Part shown: positions 17,905 to 27,700 of the stretch, in pieces
How the letters are laid out: the number at the start of each line of letters is the position of its first letter
Numbering within the stretch: the stretch's first letter is position 1
Assembly (NCBI GenBank): GCA_015056865.1
Contig: SVFM01000011.1
Coordinates: forward strand, 20,991-84,990
Source: Lachnospiraceae bacterium
GTDB taxonomy: Bacteria; Bacillota; Clostridia; Lachnospirales; Lachnospiraceae
Direction of reading: 5' to 3'
DNA: 64,000 bases
Notes under the pieces: model-generated
What the model saw: only the letters and a program-made list of their open reading frames with translations
What the model was told of the DNA's origin: nothing
Database searches by the model: none
Program-made: the position numbers and the translations under genes

Positions 17905-18242
17905 TAAGCAGGACGATAAGCCGGGTTCTGTCGTGAACGATCATCTATCCAGTATGACTGTTACCAGTCACATCCAGCGATCCACCTGAAGACAGGCCGG
18001 GCAAGCCTATGGTCTTCTTTTTGATCTTGCTTCGGATGGGGTTTACATGGCTCCGGCCGTTACCGGTCGGACGGTAGTCTCTTAAGCTACCTTTCCACCC
18101 TTACCGGGAGTTTTCCCGGCGGTATATTTCTGTTGCACTAGCCTTGGAGTCGCCTCCACCGGACGTTATCCGGCATCCTGCCCTGTGAAGCCCGGACTTT
18201 CCTCACCCGCAAACTTGCGGCCGCGATCGTTTGTCCTACTTA
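17905..18242 (-). ncRNA. rnpB: RNase P RNA component, bacterial class A
   Basis: The catalytic RNA of tRNA 5'-end maturation. On the minus strand it contains the conserved GAGGAAAGTCCGGGC near the 5' end, AGGGTGGAAAGGTAGC, the AACAGAAATATACCG core (P4 region), and the 3' signature ACAGAACCCGGCTTAT. About 338 nt, typical of class A. It lies between the nucleoside kinase gene and a protease gene. The ends are estimated from the conserved signatures to within a few bases. Confidence 0.95.
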
Positions 18243-18262
18243 ATATTCAGTTGTTTGATCCC

Positions 18263-19918
18263 TCATGCATGAAAACAGCTGCCACCCACAAATTCCCGGC
18301 AAATGGAATTGTTAGGCAAGTTCTCACTGCTCACACCCAGGAAGTAGTCTAAAAATTTCAGCAGACGTTTCGCCTCATAGTACTCCGGATCATCCGGCCC
18401 AATGTTAAAAAGCAAAGGCTCAGCATACTGTTTGAGCACTGCCAGTTCATAGATCAAAACAGAATTGAACATGGCATCTGCACTCTCCTGGAAAGGAAAA
18501 ATGTTTTCTTCCTCTCCTCTCCTTACCGAAGGCCACATCTGAATCGTGCGCTTGGCATCCGTGCCTCTGGTCCTGGCATCCCGCACCATCCGGCGCAGCA
18601 AGCGGCCATCCGTGGTGGGTATCCGATTGTGACCATCCACATTGATGCTGGTAAGTGCACTGATATATATTTTATATTTACTCTCGCTGGGCAGAGAATA
18701 GGATGTCTTGTCATTCAATCCATGGATCCCCTCGATCACCAACACATCCTCCGGCCCCAGCGTCTTGTAATTTCCCTTGTATTCCCTCAGTCCTGTCTTA
18801 AAATTAAAGGACGGAAGCTCCACTGTCTTTCCTGCCAAAAGATCCGTCATGTCCTGATTAAACTGGCGGATGTCAATCGCTTCCAGACACTCAAAATTAT
18901 AATCACCCTTCTCGTCTCTGGGCGTCTGATCCCGATTTACAAAATAGTCATCCAATGCAATAGGATGGGGACACAGCCCCTGAGTCCTAAGCTGGATGGA
19001 CAGCCTGTGTGAGAAACTGGTCTTTCCGGAAGAAGACGGCCCGGCAATCATAATAAACTTCACGTTGCCTCTTGCCACGATCTCTTTTGCGATCTCGCCG
19101 ATCTTACGTTCCTGCTCAGCCTCCTGCACCAGGATCATGTCGCTGATATTCCCCTTGCAGATCTGTTCATTCAGATCTCCCACTGTCTGGATACCCACCT
19201 GGCGGCCCCACCGCTCTGAATCCTTCAGCGTGCGGAACAATTTTTCTCTGGGGACAAATTCCTTTACCACTGTGGGATTTTCCTTCTCCGGCAACAGGAG
19301 CATCATCCCTTCATCATAGGGTATCAGATCAAAATACTTCACATACCCTGCGTGAGGCAGCATGTATCCGTAATAATAGTCATAATAGTCTTCCATCCGG
19401 TAAATGTTCACATAGGAGCTTCTGCGGTATTTGAACAGCTTCTCCTTATCCTTCATTTTCTTTTCCCGGAAAAGTTCCATTGCCTCTGTCAAGGGATATG
19501 CCTTTTTCACTATGGGCGTCCCAGCTTCCACCAATTCCCACATCCGCCTTCTGATCTGTTCTACCGTTTCCGGCGTCAAAACACAATCATCCGTGGCACA
19601 AATGTAATAACCGTTTCCGATGGTATATTCCACTTTGCATTTCTGAGCTTTCTCCAGGCCGGCCACATCCGCCACCGCCTTCATGACCAGCATGGTAGCG
19701 GTACGCACGTAAGTTTTGTGCCCCACATCATCCTTCAGTGTAAAAAAAGTGACCTGACAATCCTTCACCGGTTTCTTAAAAAGCTCCCGGATTTTACCGC
19801 TTGCTGCCACCAGCGCGATCAGACCTTCATATGCATCCTGATACTGTGCAGCAATTTCTTCATAGGTAATCCCCTCAGGATATTGTCTATCCCTGCCTTC
19901 CACATTTACTGTAATCAT
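18263..19918 (-). CDS. Nucleoside (uridine) kinase with N-terminal TGS and ThrRS-like editing-type domain
   Basis: 551 residues in three parts: an N-terminal TGS-like segment (about 1-60, MITVNVEGRDRQYPEG), a ThrRS/AlaRS second-additional-domain-like region (about 60-250), and a uridine-kinase-like P-loop NTPase with IAGPSSSGKTSFSHRL at about 292-307 and LDDYFVNRDQTPRDE. This domain order is characteristic of a clostridial nucleoside kinase family. It likely phosphorylates uridine or cytidine, though the substrate is not shown. It follows trmK by about 11 bp, at the end of the dgt-dnaG-rpoD-trmK run. Confidence 0.88.
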   Translation of the reverse strand: MITVNVEGRDRQYPEGITYEEIAAQYQDAYEGLIALVAASGKIRELFKKPVKDCQVTFFTLKDDVGHKTYVRTATMLVMKAVADVAGLEKAQKCKVEYTIGNGYYICATDDCVLTPETVEQIRRRMWELVEAGTPIVKKAYPLTEAMELFREKKMKDKEKLFKYRRSSYVNIYRMEDYYDYYYGYMLPHAGYVKYFDLIPYDEGMMLLLPEKENPTVVKEFVPREKLFRTLKDSERWGRQVGIQTVGDLNEQICKGNISDMILVQEAEQERKIGEIAKEIVARGNVKFIMIAGPSSSGKTSFSHRLSIQLRTQGLCPHPIALDDYFVNRDQTPRDEKGDYNFECLEAIDIRQFNQDMTDLLAGKTVELPSFNFKTGLREYKGNYKTLGPEDVLVIEGIHGLNDKTSYSLPSESKYKIYISALTSINVDGHNRIPTTDGRLLRRMVRDARTRGTDAKRTIQMWPSVRRGEEENIFPFQESADAMFNSVLIYELAVLKQYAEPLLFNIGPDDPEYYEAKRLLKFLDYFLGVSSENLPNNSICREFVGGSCFHA

Positions 19919-19929
19919 CCTGTTTTCTG

Positions 19930-20640
19930 TCAGCCTCCCTCCATCAGAGATAATGCAGCCTGCATATCCTCTATTTCAGATAAAACACCAGCCTCCTCGG
20001 GGCATGATCCCCTGTTTTCTCGAATTTTTCCCAGTATCTCCTCATAAGTATGCAACTGAAACTGCAGGAACTGTGCTAAAATAGGATCCTTGCGCTCCAG
20101 CAGGTACCTGCCGAATTTGTCTTCCAAGCGCTGCTTCTGTAAGCTACCCGGTTCCTGCGCCGCAAGTCCCGGCACTACCCGCATCATAGGATAAAATTTC
20201 CCATCCTCCAGGATCATCTTTTCTTCTATTATACCATATCCGGCCTGTCTGAGAAAACACCGAAAGACAGAAATTTCTGATTGGGGCTGAAGGATCAGTT
20301 CCTCCATGGCCCGGGCTTTCTCTTTTCCCCGGGTCAGGATTCCCTGCATCAACCTGCCTCCCATCCCCGCACAGAGCATGGTCTGCACTTCTCCCACTTC
20401 CAGTGCCTCAAGTCCATCTGACAACCGGGTGTCTATGTACCGCTCCAACCCGTGGGAAACAATATGTTCCCGGGCCCTCTGCAGCGGTCCCTTGTTCACA
20501 TCCATGGCGATCACACGGGGACATATCTTTTCCTCCACCAGATAGATAGCCACAAAGCCATGATCGCAACCCACATCTGCCACGCAATGACCGGGGGTAA
20601 CCATATCTGCAAGCGCTTGTAAACGTTTTGATAATACCAT
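19930..20640 (-). CDS. trmK: tRNA (adenine-22-N1)-methyltransferase
   Basis: 236-residue class I SAM methyltransferase. The SAM motif VADVGCDHGFVAIYLVEE is at residues 18-35, AMDVNKGPLQRAREHI is the second motif, and MLCAGMGGRLM and LQPQSEISVFRCFL match TrmK. It methylates A22 of some tRNAs in Gram-positive bacteria. It lies directly after rpoD, the usual position in Firmicutes (sigA-trmK). Confidence 0.93.
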   Translation of the reverse strand: MVLSKRLQALADMVTPGHCVADVGCDHGFVAIYLVEEKICPRVIAMDVNKGPLQRAREHIVSHGLERYIDTRLSDGLEALEVGEVQTMLCAGMGGRLMQGILTRGKEKARAMEELILQPQSEISVFRCFLRQAGYGIIEEKMILEDGKFYPMMRVVPGLAAQEPGSLQKQRLEDKFGRYLLERKDPILAQFLQFQLHTYEEILGKIRENRGSCPEEAGVLSEIEDMQAALSLMEGG

Positions 20641-20649
20641 GCTTTTTTC

Positions 20650-21774
20650 CTATTCCAAATAATCCTTGAGCTTTCGACTGCGGCTGGGATGACGAAGCTT
20701 TCTCAACGCCTTCGCCTCAATCTGACGGATACGCTCACGGGTAACATTAAATTCCTTGCCTACTTCCTCCAGCGTGCGGGCTCTGCCGTCATCCAGACCG
20801 AAGCGAAGCCGCAGTACCTTCTGCTCTCTGTCTGTCAAGGTACTGAGCACCTCGATCAACTGCTCCTTTAACAGGGTAAAGGCTGCTGCATCTGCGGGTA
20901 CAGGCACATTATCGTCCTGAATAAAGTCTCCCAGATGACTGTCCTCCTCCTCACCGATAGGTGTTTCCAGAGACACCGGCTCCTGGCTGATCTTCAAAAT
21001 CTCTCTCACACGCTCCACAGGCATGTTCATCTCCTCCGCGATCTCCTCGGGAGAAGGCTCTCTGCCCAGTTCCTGGAGCAACTGTCTGCTGACGCGAATA
21101 AGCTTGTTAATGGTTTCCACCATATGCACAGGGATACGAATTGTTCTGGCCTGATCCGCAATGGCTCTGGTAATGGCCTGTCTGATCCACCAGGTTGCAT
21201 AGGTCGAGAACTTATATCCTTTTCTGTAATCAAATTTTTCCACAGCTTTGATCAGGCCCAGGTTGCCTTCCTGAATCAGATCCAAGAACAACATACCTCT
21301 GCCCACATATCTTTTTGCAATGCTGACCACCAGACGAAGGTTTGCCTCCGCCAGACGTTTCTTTGCGTCCTGATCTCCAAGTTCCATCCTCTGAGCCAGT
21401 TCAATCTCCTCTTCCGCAGAAAGCAACGGCACCTTACCGATTTCTTTCAGATACATTCTGACAGGATCCTCGATGCTGACGCCATCCGGCACAGTCAGAT
21501 CGATGTTCTCCACATCCACATCCTCTTCTTCAATGAGGATTATCTCCTCATCCACCACATCATCCTCATCGGTTATGCGCAGTACGTCAACATTGTTCTG
21601 CTCTAAGGTCTCCAGAATCTTTTCAAACTGTTCCTCTTCCAACTGCATATCGGAGAAAAAGTCTCCAATCTCCTGATATTCCAGCACGTTCTTTTTCTTC
21701 TTAGCAATCATCAGGAGGGATTTCATCTTCTCCTCAAATTTTGCCTGTGTGTTTCCATCCATTTTGGGTTCCAT
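20650..21774 (-). CDS. rpoD: RNA polymerase primary sigma factor (SigA/RpoD)
   Basis: 374 residues with all housekeeping sigma-70 regions: 1.1 ([16 protein letters not shown]), 1.2 ([16 protein letters not shown]), 2 ([36 protein letters not shown]), 3 ([13 protein letters not shown]) and 4 ([20 protein letters not shown]; [18 protein letters not shown]). Region 4.2 recognises the -35. An in-frame ATG at 21762 (MDGNTQ) is an alternative start; the upstream AAAGG lies too close to the first ATG and at 12 bases from the second. It sits after dnaG in the classical macromolecular-synthesis order. Confidence 0.97.
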   Translation of the reverse strand: MEPKMDGNTQAKFEEKMKSLLMIAKKKKNVLEYQEIGDFFSDMQLEEEQFEKILETLEQNNVDVLRITDEDDVVDEEIILIEEEDVDVENIDLTVPDGVSIEDPVRMYLKEIGKVPLLSAEEEIELAQRMELGDQDAKKRLAEANLRLVVSIAKRYVGRGMLFLDLIQEGNLGLIKAVEKFDYRKGYKFSTYATWWIRQAITRAIADQARTIRIPVHMVETINKLIRVSRQLLQELGREPSPEEIAEEMNMPVERVREILKISQEPVSLETPIGEEEDSHLGDFIQDDNVPVPADAAAFTLLKEQLIEVLSTLTDREQKVLRLRFGLDDGRARTLEEVGKEFNVTRERIRQIEAKALRKLRHPSRSRKLKDYLE

Positions 21775-21801
21775 CCTTTCAAATGTATTATCATTATGAC
21801 C

Positions 21802-23574
21802 TTAATCTACGGAAATATGCGTTTTTTCCAGTTCCTGCAGTGCTCGCTTCCCCTCCACCACTCGGGTGATGGCCTGAATATCCGATCCCAAATTCTGTGA
21901 AGCGTACTCCAGACTGTTCTTTTTTACAGCAACCAGTATATCATGGAAAGCTTTTTCCCTCTCCTTTTTCGTGCTGACAGCCTCCAATTTTGCATTGAAG
22001 AGCGATGCCACCTCTCTTTGCTGCTCCTCATCCTCAAACATGCTGATGATATCCGCCGGGTTGTAACTGCCTCCCTGCATGCCTGCAAACAACTTTTCCG
22101 CCACCTGCCGATATAAATCCTCTGTAAAATCCTGAGGGGAAATATATTTTTGTATCTTTAGGTATAAGGAAGGCTCGTCCGTCAGCCAAGTCAAAAGAAG
22201 GCGCTGCATCCTTTTGGCGTTTTCCTCAGGCGTATTCTTCTGCTTCACTCCGGACTTGGGCCGTTCTATTGGTTTTGCCAATCCGGTCTGAGATGCATAG
22301 GTATTCACCAATCTGCGCAGATGCTCAAAACCAATGTTATATTTTTCTGCAATCGCCTCCAGGTAGTTCTCTCTTTCTACTTCCACAGTAAAACCGCAGA
22401 GCCTGCGGGCAATCTCTTTGTGAAACTTTGTCTTCTCTTCCGGATCCTTCACATCATATTCTCTCTCCAAAATTCGTATTTCGAAAAGAAAACTGTTTTC
22501 CGCTCCATCGATCCTTTCCTGAAATGCTTCCTTGCCCAAATTTTTGATAAACTCATCCGGATCTTTATAAGGGGACATGTCGATGACTTTTCCGGTCAGA
22601 TCCACTTCTTTTAAAATCCCAATGGCACGCAGTGCTGCATTCACACCGGCACCGTCACTGTCATAAGCCAGCAGCACGTTCTCTGTATACCGTCGCAGCA
22701 AATTAGCCTGTCCTGCTGTAAAAGCTGTGCCCAAAGATGCAACTGCCTGGGTAAAGCCCGCCTGATGCAGGGCGATCACATCCATATAGCCCTCACACAA
22801 AATAATGTTTCCCGCTCTGGCTGTCCTGGCAAAGTTCAGGCCGTACAGATTACGGCTCTTATCAAATATCTGGGTCTCCTGGGAGTTTAAATATTTGGGC
22901 GTTCCATCCCCCATCACTCTGCCGCCAAAGCCGATGACCCGGTGGTTGATGTCCTGGATAGGATACATGACCCGATTCCAGAATTTGTCATGCATACCGT
23001 ATCTTTCATCAAAACTGGCCAGTCCTGCATCCTGCAGCAGCTTGTCCTCATAGCCTTTTTGTTTCAGATATTTGGTCAGATCACTGCTGGTCTTATTGGA
23101 ATATCCCAATCCAAACTTCTTAATGGTCTCCCCGCTAAGCCCTCTGCCTTCCAGATACCGAAGCCCCCCTTCTCCCTGGGGTGCCCGAAGCTGGTAATAA
23201 AAATATTTTGCAGCCTCCTTGTTCACCTCCAGGAGCCTGGCCCGATAATTCTCCTTTTGCTTCATCTCCTCCGAGTATTCAAGTTCCGGTAAATTCACAC
23301 CGGCCCGGTCGGCTAACAGCTTCACTGCCTCACCAAAGGTATAATTCTCATAATTCATGACAAAAGTAAACACGTTCCCGCCGGCACCACAGCCAAAACA
23401 GTAAAACATCTGCTTGCTTCCGGAGACCGAAAAAGACGGGGACTTCTCATTGTGGAAGGGGCATAGCCCAAAATGACTGGAGCCCTTCTTCTGCAGTCTC
23501 ACGTAACCCGAGACAACATCTACTATGTCATTTTTCATTCTCACTTCTTCAATAATTTCTTCAGGGTATCTCAT
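21802..23574 (-). CDS. dnaG: DNA primase
   Basis: 590 residues from the ATG at 23574, placed by a good AGGAG five bases upstream and the family N-terminus MRYPEEIIEEVR. The CHC2 zinc finger is intact (GLCPFHNEKSPSF and FYCFGCGAGG). The TOPRIM fold holds LCEGYMDVIALHQAG and VLLAYDSDGAG. The C-terminal helicase-binding domain runs from about 445. It synthesises RNA primers at the replication fork. It sits between dgt and rpoD. Confidence 0.97.
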   Translation of the reverse strand: MRYPEEIIEEVRMKNDIVDVVSGYVRLQKKGSSHFGLCPFHNEKSPSFSVSGSKQMFYCFGCGAGGNVFTFVMNYENYTFGEAVKLLADRAGVNLPELEYSEEMKQKENYRARLLEVNKEAAKYFYYQLRAPQGEGGLRYLEGRGLSGETIKKFGLGYSNKTSSDLTKYLKQKGYEDKLLQDAGLASFDERYGMHDKFWNRVMYPIQDINHRVIGFGGRVMGDGTPKYLNSQETQIFDKSRNLYGLNFARTARAGNIILCEGYMDVIALHQAGFTQAVASLGTAFTAGQANLLRRYTENVLLAYDSDGAGVNAALRAIGILKEVDLTGKVIDMSPYKDPDEFIKNLGKEAFQERIDGAENSFLFEIRILEREYDVKDPEEKTKFHKEIARRLCGFTVEVERENYLEAIAEKYNIGFEHLRRLVNTYASQTGLAKPIERPKSGVKQKNTPEENAKRMQRLLLTWLTDEPSLYLKIQKYISPQDFTEDLYRQVAEKLFAGMQGGSYNPADIISMFEDEEQQREVASLFNAKLEAVSTKKEREKAFHDILVAVKKNSLEYASQNLGSDIQAITRVVEGKRALQELEKTHISVD

Positions 23575-23585
23575 GTATTCTCCTG

Positions 23586-24587
23586 TTATTGCCAAGACTT
23601 GGGTATGTATATTTCTTCATACTTTGCAATGGCAAACCTGTCTGTCATAGCGCCAACGTAATCACAAACTACAACCTCTCTGTGTTCACCAGCGTCGATC
23701 ATACGCTTAAATTCTTCCGGCAGCACATCAATGTTGTGCATATAATAATCATACAGTGTTTCCATCAGCATCTCTGCCTTGCCCTCCTCACTCTTGGCAA
23801 GGGGATTCTGATACACATTGTCAAACATAAACCTTCTCAAGTTCTTCATGGCGTTTTCTACCGGCTGGGACATACAAATATCATTTTTACCGTAACTGGC
23901 AGTCACAATATCATGGATAAAGTGATCCAATCTTTCACCTGTGGTAAATCCGATCACCTCACCAATCTCCCTGGGCACATCCGCCTCTGTGAGAATACCG
24001 CCTCGTATGGCATCATCCATATCGTGATGAATATAGGCGATCTTATCCGAAAGCCTTACAATCTTCCCTTCCAATGTGGCGGGAGTTCCGCTGGTCTGGT
24101 GATTCAAAATACCATCCTTCACCTCAAAGGTCAAGTTTAACCCTTGTCCCCTTTTCTCCAAACGTTCCACCATACGTACGCTCTGATTGCTGTGTTCAAA
24201 TCCATAGGGGCAAACCCGATTCAGCGCCCGCTCTCCTGCATGCCCAAAAGGGGTGTGGCCCAAGTCATGACCCAGGGCAATAGCCTCTACCAGATCTTCG
24301 TTCAACCTAAGTGCTTTTGCGATGGTGCGTGCATTCTGAGACACCTCCAAGGTATGGGTCAGCCTGGTCCTGTAATGATCTCCTTCCGGGGTCAAAAAAA
24401 CCTGGGTTTTATCCTTCAACCGACGAAAGGCCTTGCTGTGTATGATTCTGTCTCTGTCTCTTTGAAAAACCGGCCGAATGTCACACTGGGGCTCCTTTCG
24501 GCTCCTGCCTTTGGACTGCTTACTCAGTGCTGCATACGGACTTAAATACTCTTGTTCCCACTGTTCCAGATTTTCTCTGATTGTCAT
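23586..24587 (-). CDS. dgt: Deoxyguanosinetriphosphate triphosphohydrolase-like protein
   Basis: 333-residue HD-domain dNTPase. The metal site is clear: RTRLTHTLEVSQ supplies the first His and AIALGHDLGHTPFGHAGE the HD pair, with DKIAYIHHDMDDA completing it. It removes the triphosphate from dNTPs, keeping pools balanced, and belongs to the shorter Dgt type. AAAGGGAG precedes the ATG. It leads the dgt-dnaG-rpoD-trmK-nucleoside kinase operon, linking dNTP turnover with replication. Confidence 0.93.
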   Translation of the reverse strand: MTIRENLEQWEQEYLSPYAALSKQSKGRSRKEPQCDIRPVFQRDRDRIIHSKAFRRLKDKTQVFLTPEGDHYRTRLTHTLEVSQNARTIAKALRLNEDLVEAIALGHDLGHTPFGHAGERALNRVCPYGFEHSNQSVRMVERLEKRGQGLNLTFEVKDGILNHQTSGTPATLEGKIVRLSDKIAYIHHDMDDAIRGGILTEADVPREIGEVIGFTTGERLDHFIHDIVTASYGKNDICMSQPVENAMKNLRRFMFDNVYQNPLAKSEEGKAEMLMETLYDYYMHNIDVLPEEFKRMIDAGEHREVVVCDYVGAMTDRFAIAKYEEIYIPKSWQ

Positions 24588-24708
24588 TTACTCCCTTTCT
24601 GCGAAGGTTATGGATCCTACGCTACCCATAAAACGTCAAAAAAATACATTCTATTTATAATATTCCGCGCCAATAATCAAATTCCTTTTTTATTTTGAAA
24701 AAAATTAC

Positions 24709-24750
24709 AAATTGACCTTGGGATAGCTATTTCTATCTCAAGGTCAATTT
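24709..24750 (-). terminator. Intrinsic terminator of the giant surface protein gene
   Basis: AAATTGACCTTG and GATAG pair with CTATC and CAAGGTCAATTT around a six-base loop, with one mismatch, followed on the minus strand by GTAATTTTTTTC. It lies 21 bp after the stop. Confidence 0.85.
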
Positions 24751-24771
24751 ATTTAACTTATCTTACAGACA

Positions 24772-27700
24772 TCACTGTTGCTTTTTCTTTCTTGTAAAAA
24801 ACAGATATACAAGTCCGAGCGCACTTGCTGCCATCAATGTGATGTAAAGCAAGGGATTAAAATCATCTCCGGTCTTAGGCGGAATGTTATCAACTTTTAC
24901 ATCTTCACCAGTCTCATCCGGATCATCGGGTTCCGGTGTTTTCCCTGTATAGGTATTGATAAATCCAACCTTCACATCGTTTACAGAGACATTATTCAGA
25001 ACCATCTTGGCTGTCAGCTGACCGTTCACTACTTCTAGTTTTACTTCCAGCTTGTGCACATAGGTATCATAAATCATATCCTTAATGCCCGTATTGACTT
25101 CAGATATCTCATATACATAAGTCTTGTCGATATCATTTTCATTATAAACAATGGTAAAGGAGGCGCGGCCATTATTGTCCGTTACAGCCTTACTATCGTA
25201 GACAATACCGGTGGTTGCATTCTTAACCCTAAACTCAAATCCTCCCAGTGTATGAAGAATATCACCGGTGTGGGTAATCGTCTTGTCGATGGCGATCACC
25301 ACCTGCGTATTGTTATAAAGGTTGTTAAATGCGATCTGATCCGTCAGAGATACTTCCTTGCCTTCTGCATCTATGTAGAACAGATCTGCCTTCAGGTTTG
25401 CCTTATTATCATTATCTGTGTCACCGATATCACTTACTTCCACTTTGATCCTGTGTTCGGTTGTATCATAATCGATGATCGCATTGCCTCCGGACACCTC
25501 ACTTATGGAATAGTAGTACTCTCCCGCCTGCGTAAATGTCAGATTATTAAAGGTAAATCCTGATCCCACATTTGATACTGCATCACCGATCTGAGCTCCT
25601 TTTACCCAGTCTGTAACATTACCACTGCCGTCTGTGGTAACATCCGCTTCATAAAGGGCAAAGCTAAACTCTCCATCCTTGATCTGGCGGTTGGAATACT
25701 TGGATGTAAGTACCTTTGTACCGGTAATGGGCACTTTTAACTCATTTGTCTGATATACGTTTTCAAATCTTACATCATAAGATGCGATCTGATTTACATC
25801 AAACTCCAAGGTACCATCAAACTTATCTGTTGCATCAATCTTGATATGATATTCATTGGTATCATAGGTCATGTAGTCTTCATTGCCCGCAACTTCTTTG
25901 ATCACAAAGTAATATGCATCACCTCCGCTGACACCGGCAACTTCCACATCCTTGAAATGGAATGTTTTGTCTGCATCCCCTCCGCTGACAACAGCCTGAG
26001 CCTTAGGAGCCGTGCCGGCAGCCACCGTATAGCTTGCATCGGTTTGATAAAGTTCAAATGTGAATACATCACTATCCTTCCAATCACGGCCGGTAAGTTC
26101 CTTGGTTCCGCTGATTGTAAACTTGCCCTTAGAAGCATATGTGTTTGTAAACACGATCTCGCCGACGATTACCGGCTGCTCAGGATTTCCTTCGGAATCC
26201 TTTTCCACCTTTTCCATGGAAACCTTTACAACAAGGTCATTTAACTTGCCGTCTTCGTCATCGTCCTCTGAATCCTCGTGGTCAGCAACCACTTTGGCAA
26301 TGATCCGATATTCAGTTTCGTCGTAAGTGATTCCTCCAAGCTGCCCTGCCTGTTCCTTCACGATATAATAATGTGTACCTGCCACATCATATGTAATCTC
26401 AGGGAAAGCAAAGCCTGTGCCTGTGTTGCTCACATTGGTACCAATCTGGTTACCCACTGTCCACCCGGTGATCTTACCATCTGCATCTGTGGTTACAGTT
26501 GCCTCATAAAGTCCAAATTCAAACTCACCGTCTTCCAAATTACGGCCAGTAAGTTCTTTTGTTCCAGTAATGGAATATTTTGCTTCATCCAAGCTATAAA
26601 GATTCTCGAATGTCATGGTATTATCAGAATCTACTATCTGCTCGTTTTCCGGAATCGCATTGCCCTGTTCATCCACAATCTTGGTAATGACAGTCCGTCC
26701 TACAAATTTGTGATCGGCATCATAGGACAAGATAACCTCAACCTTATAAACAGACTTGTCATAAATAATGCCCGGCACCTTCGCATTTCCTTCCGGAATA
26801 ATTTCCTTTGCATAATATACTAGCTGCAAAGGTGTGGAAGACTGCAAAAGACTATTGTGATACTTCATATTAAATGATGCATCTCCGTTGGTCGCAGCAG
26901 CCGATGTCAGGGCACTGCCGCTTTCATCTGTAACAGGTACTGTACATTCTGCATTCTGGTACAACCCAAATTGGAAGTTCTCGATAGGATAGGTCAATCC
27001 GGTGGTGTTTTCAAACTGCTTCTTTATGGCAATCTGAACATCCACTTCCTGCTCTATGACCACATTAGTGAAATCTGCTGTAGTCACAGCTCTTCCGTTG
27101 TAGACCATGGACTGTGAAGCCCTGAGAACACCGTCACCGTAGTCAGTAACGATCACTGTCAGACGATATTCTTTTGTATCATACCGCAGGGAGGGCTCGC
27201 TTCCCTCAACCTCTTTCAATACATAGTAATAAGATCCTGCTGCAGGGAAAGACAAATCCAGTTCAAACAAACTTCTGTCGCCTGTGTCTGCAGTCTCATT
27301 GTTCTTGTCTATAAAGGATACATCTGTACCTTCTGCATTAATGGTATACTCACCAACATACTTTTTGCCATTGACAACCGTTGCAGCCACATCATTTGAT
27401 ACCTTAAAATTACTGTCTGCAACATAAAGTTCAAAAGTAAATCCACTGGTCGGCCAATTGCTGATATCTGCGTTATTCGAGTCTACATACCGCTTATTGC
27501 CTTTGAATACCACAGATACAGGATCCGGTTTATAGGTATTGATAAATTTAATACCGGAAACCGCTTCACTTGTACCTCCTGTAATCTTATGAATCTGCTG
27601 GCCTGCTTCCAATACACCGTCTCCATCCGTATCCGTCACAGTAATTGTCACTTTATACACAGATTCATCGTAGGTCACATGGGTGTCCCGGGAAGCCGGA

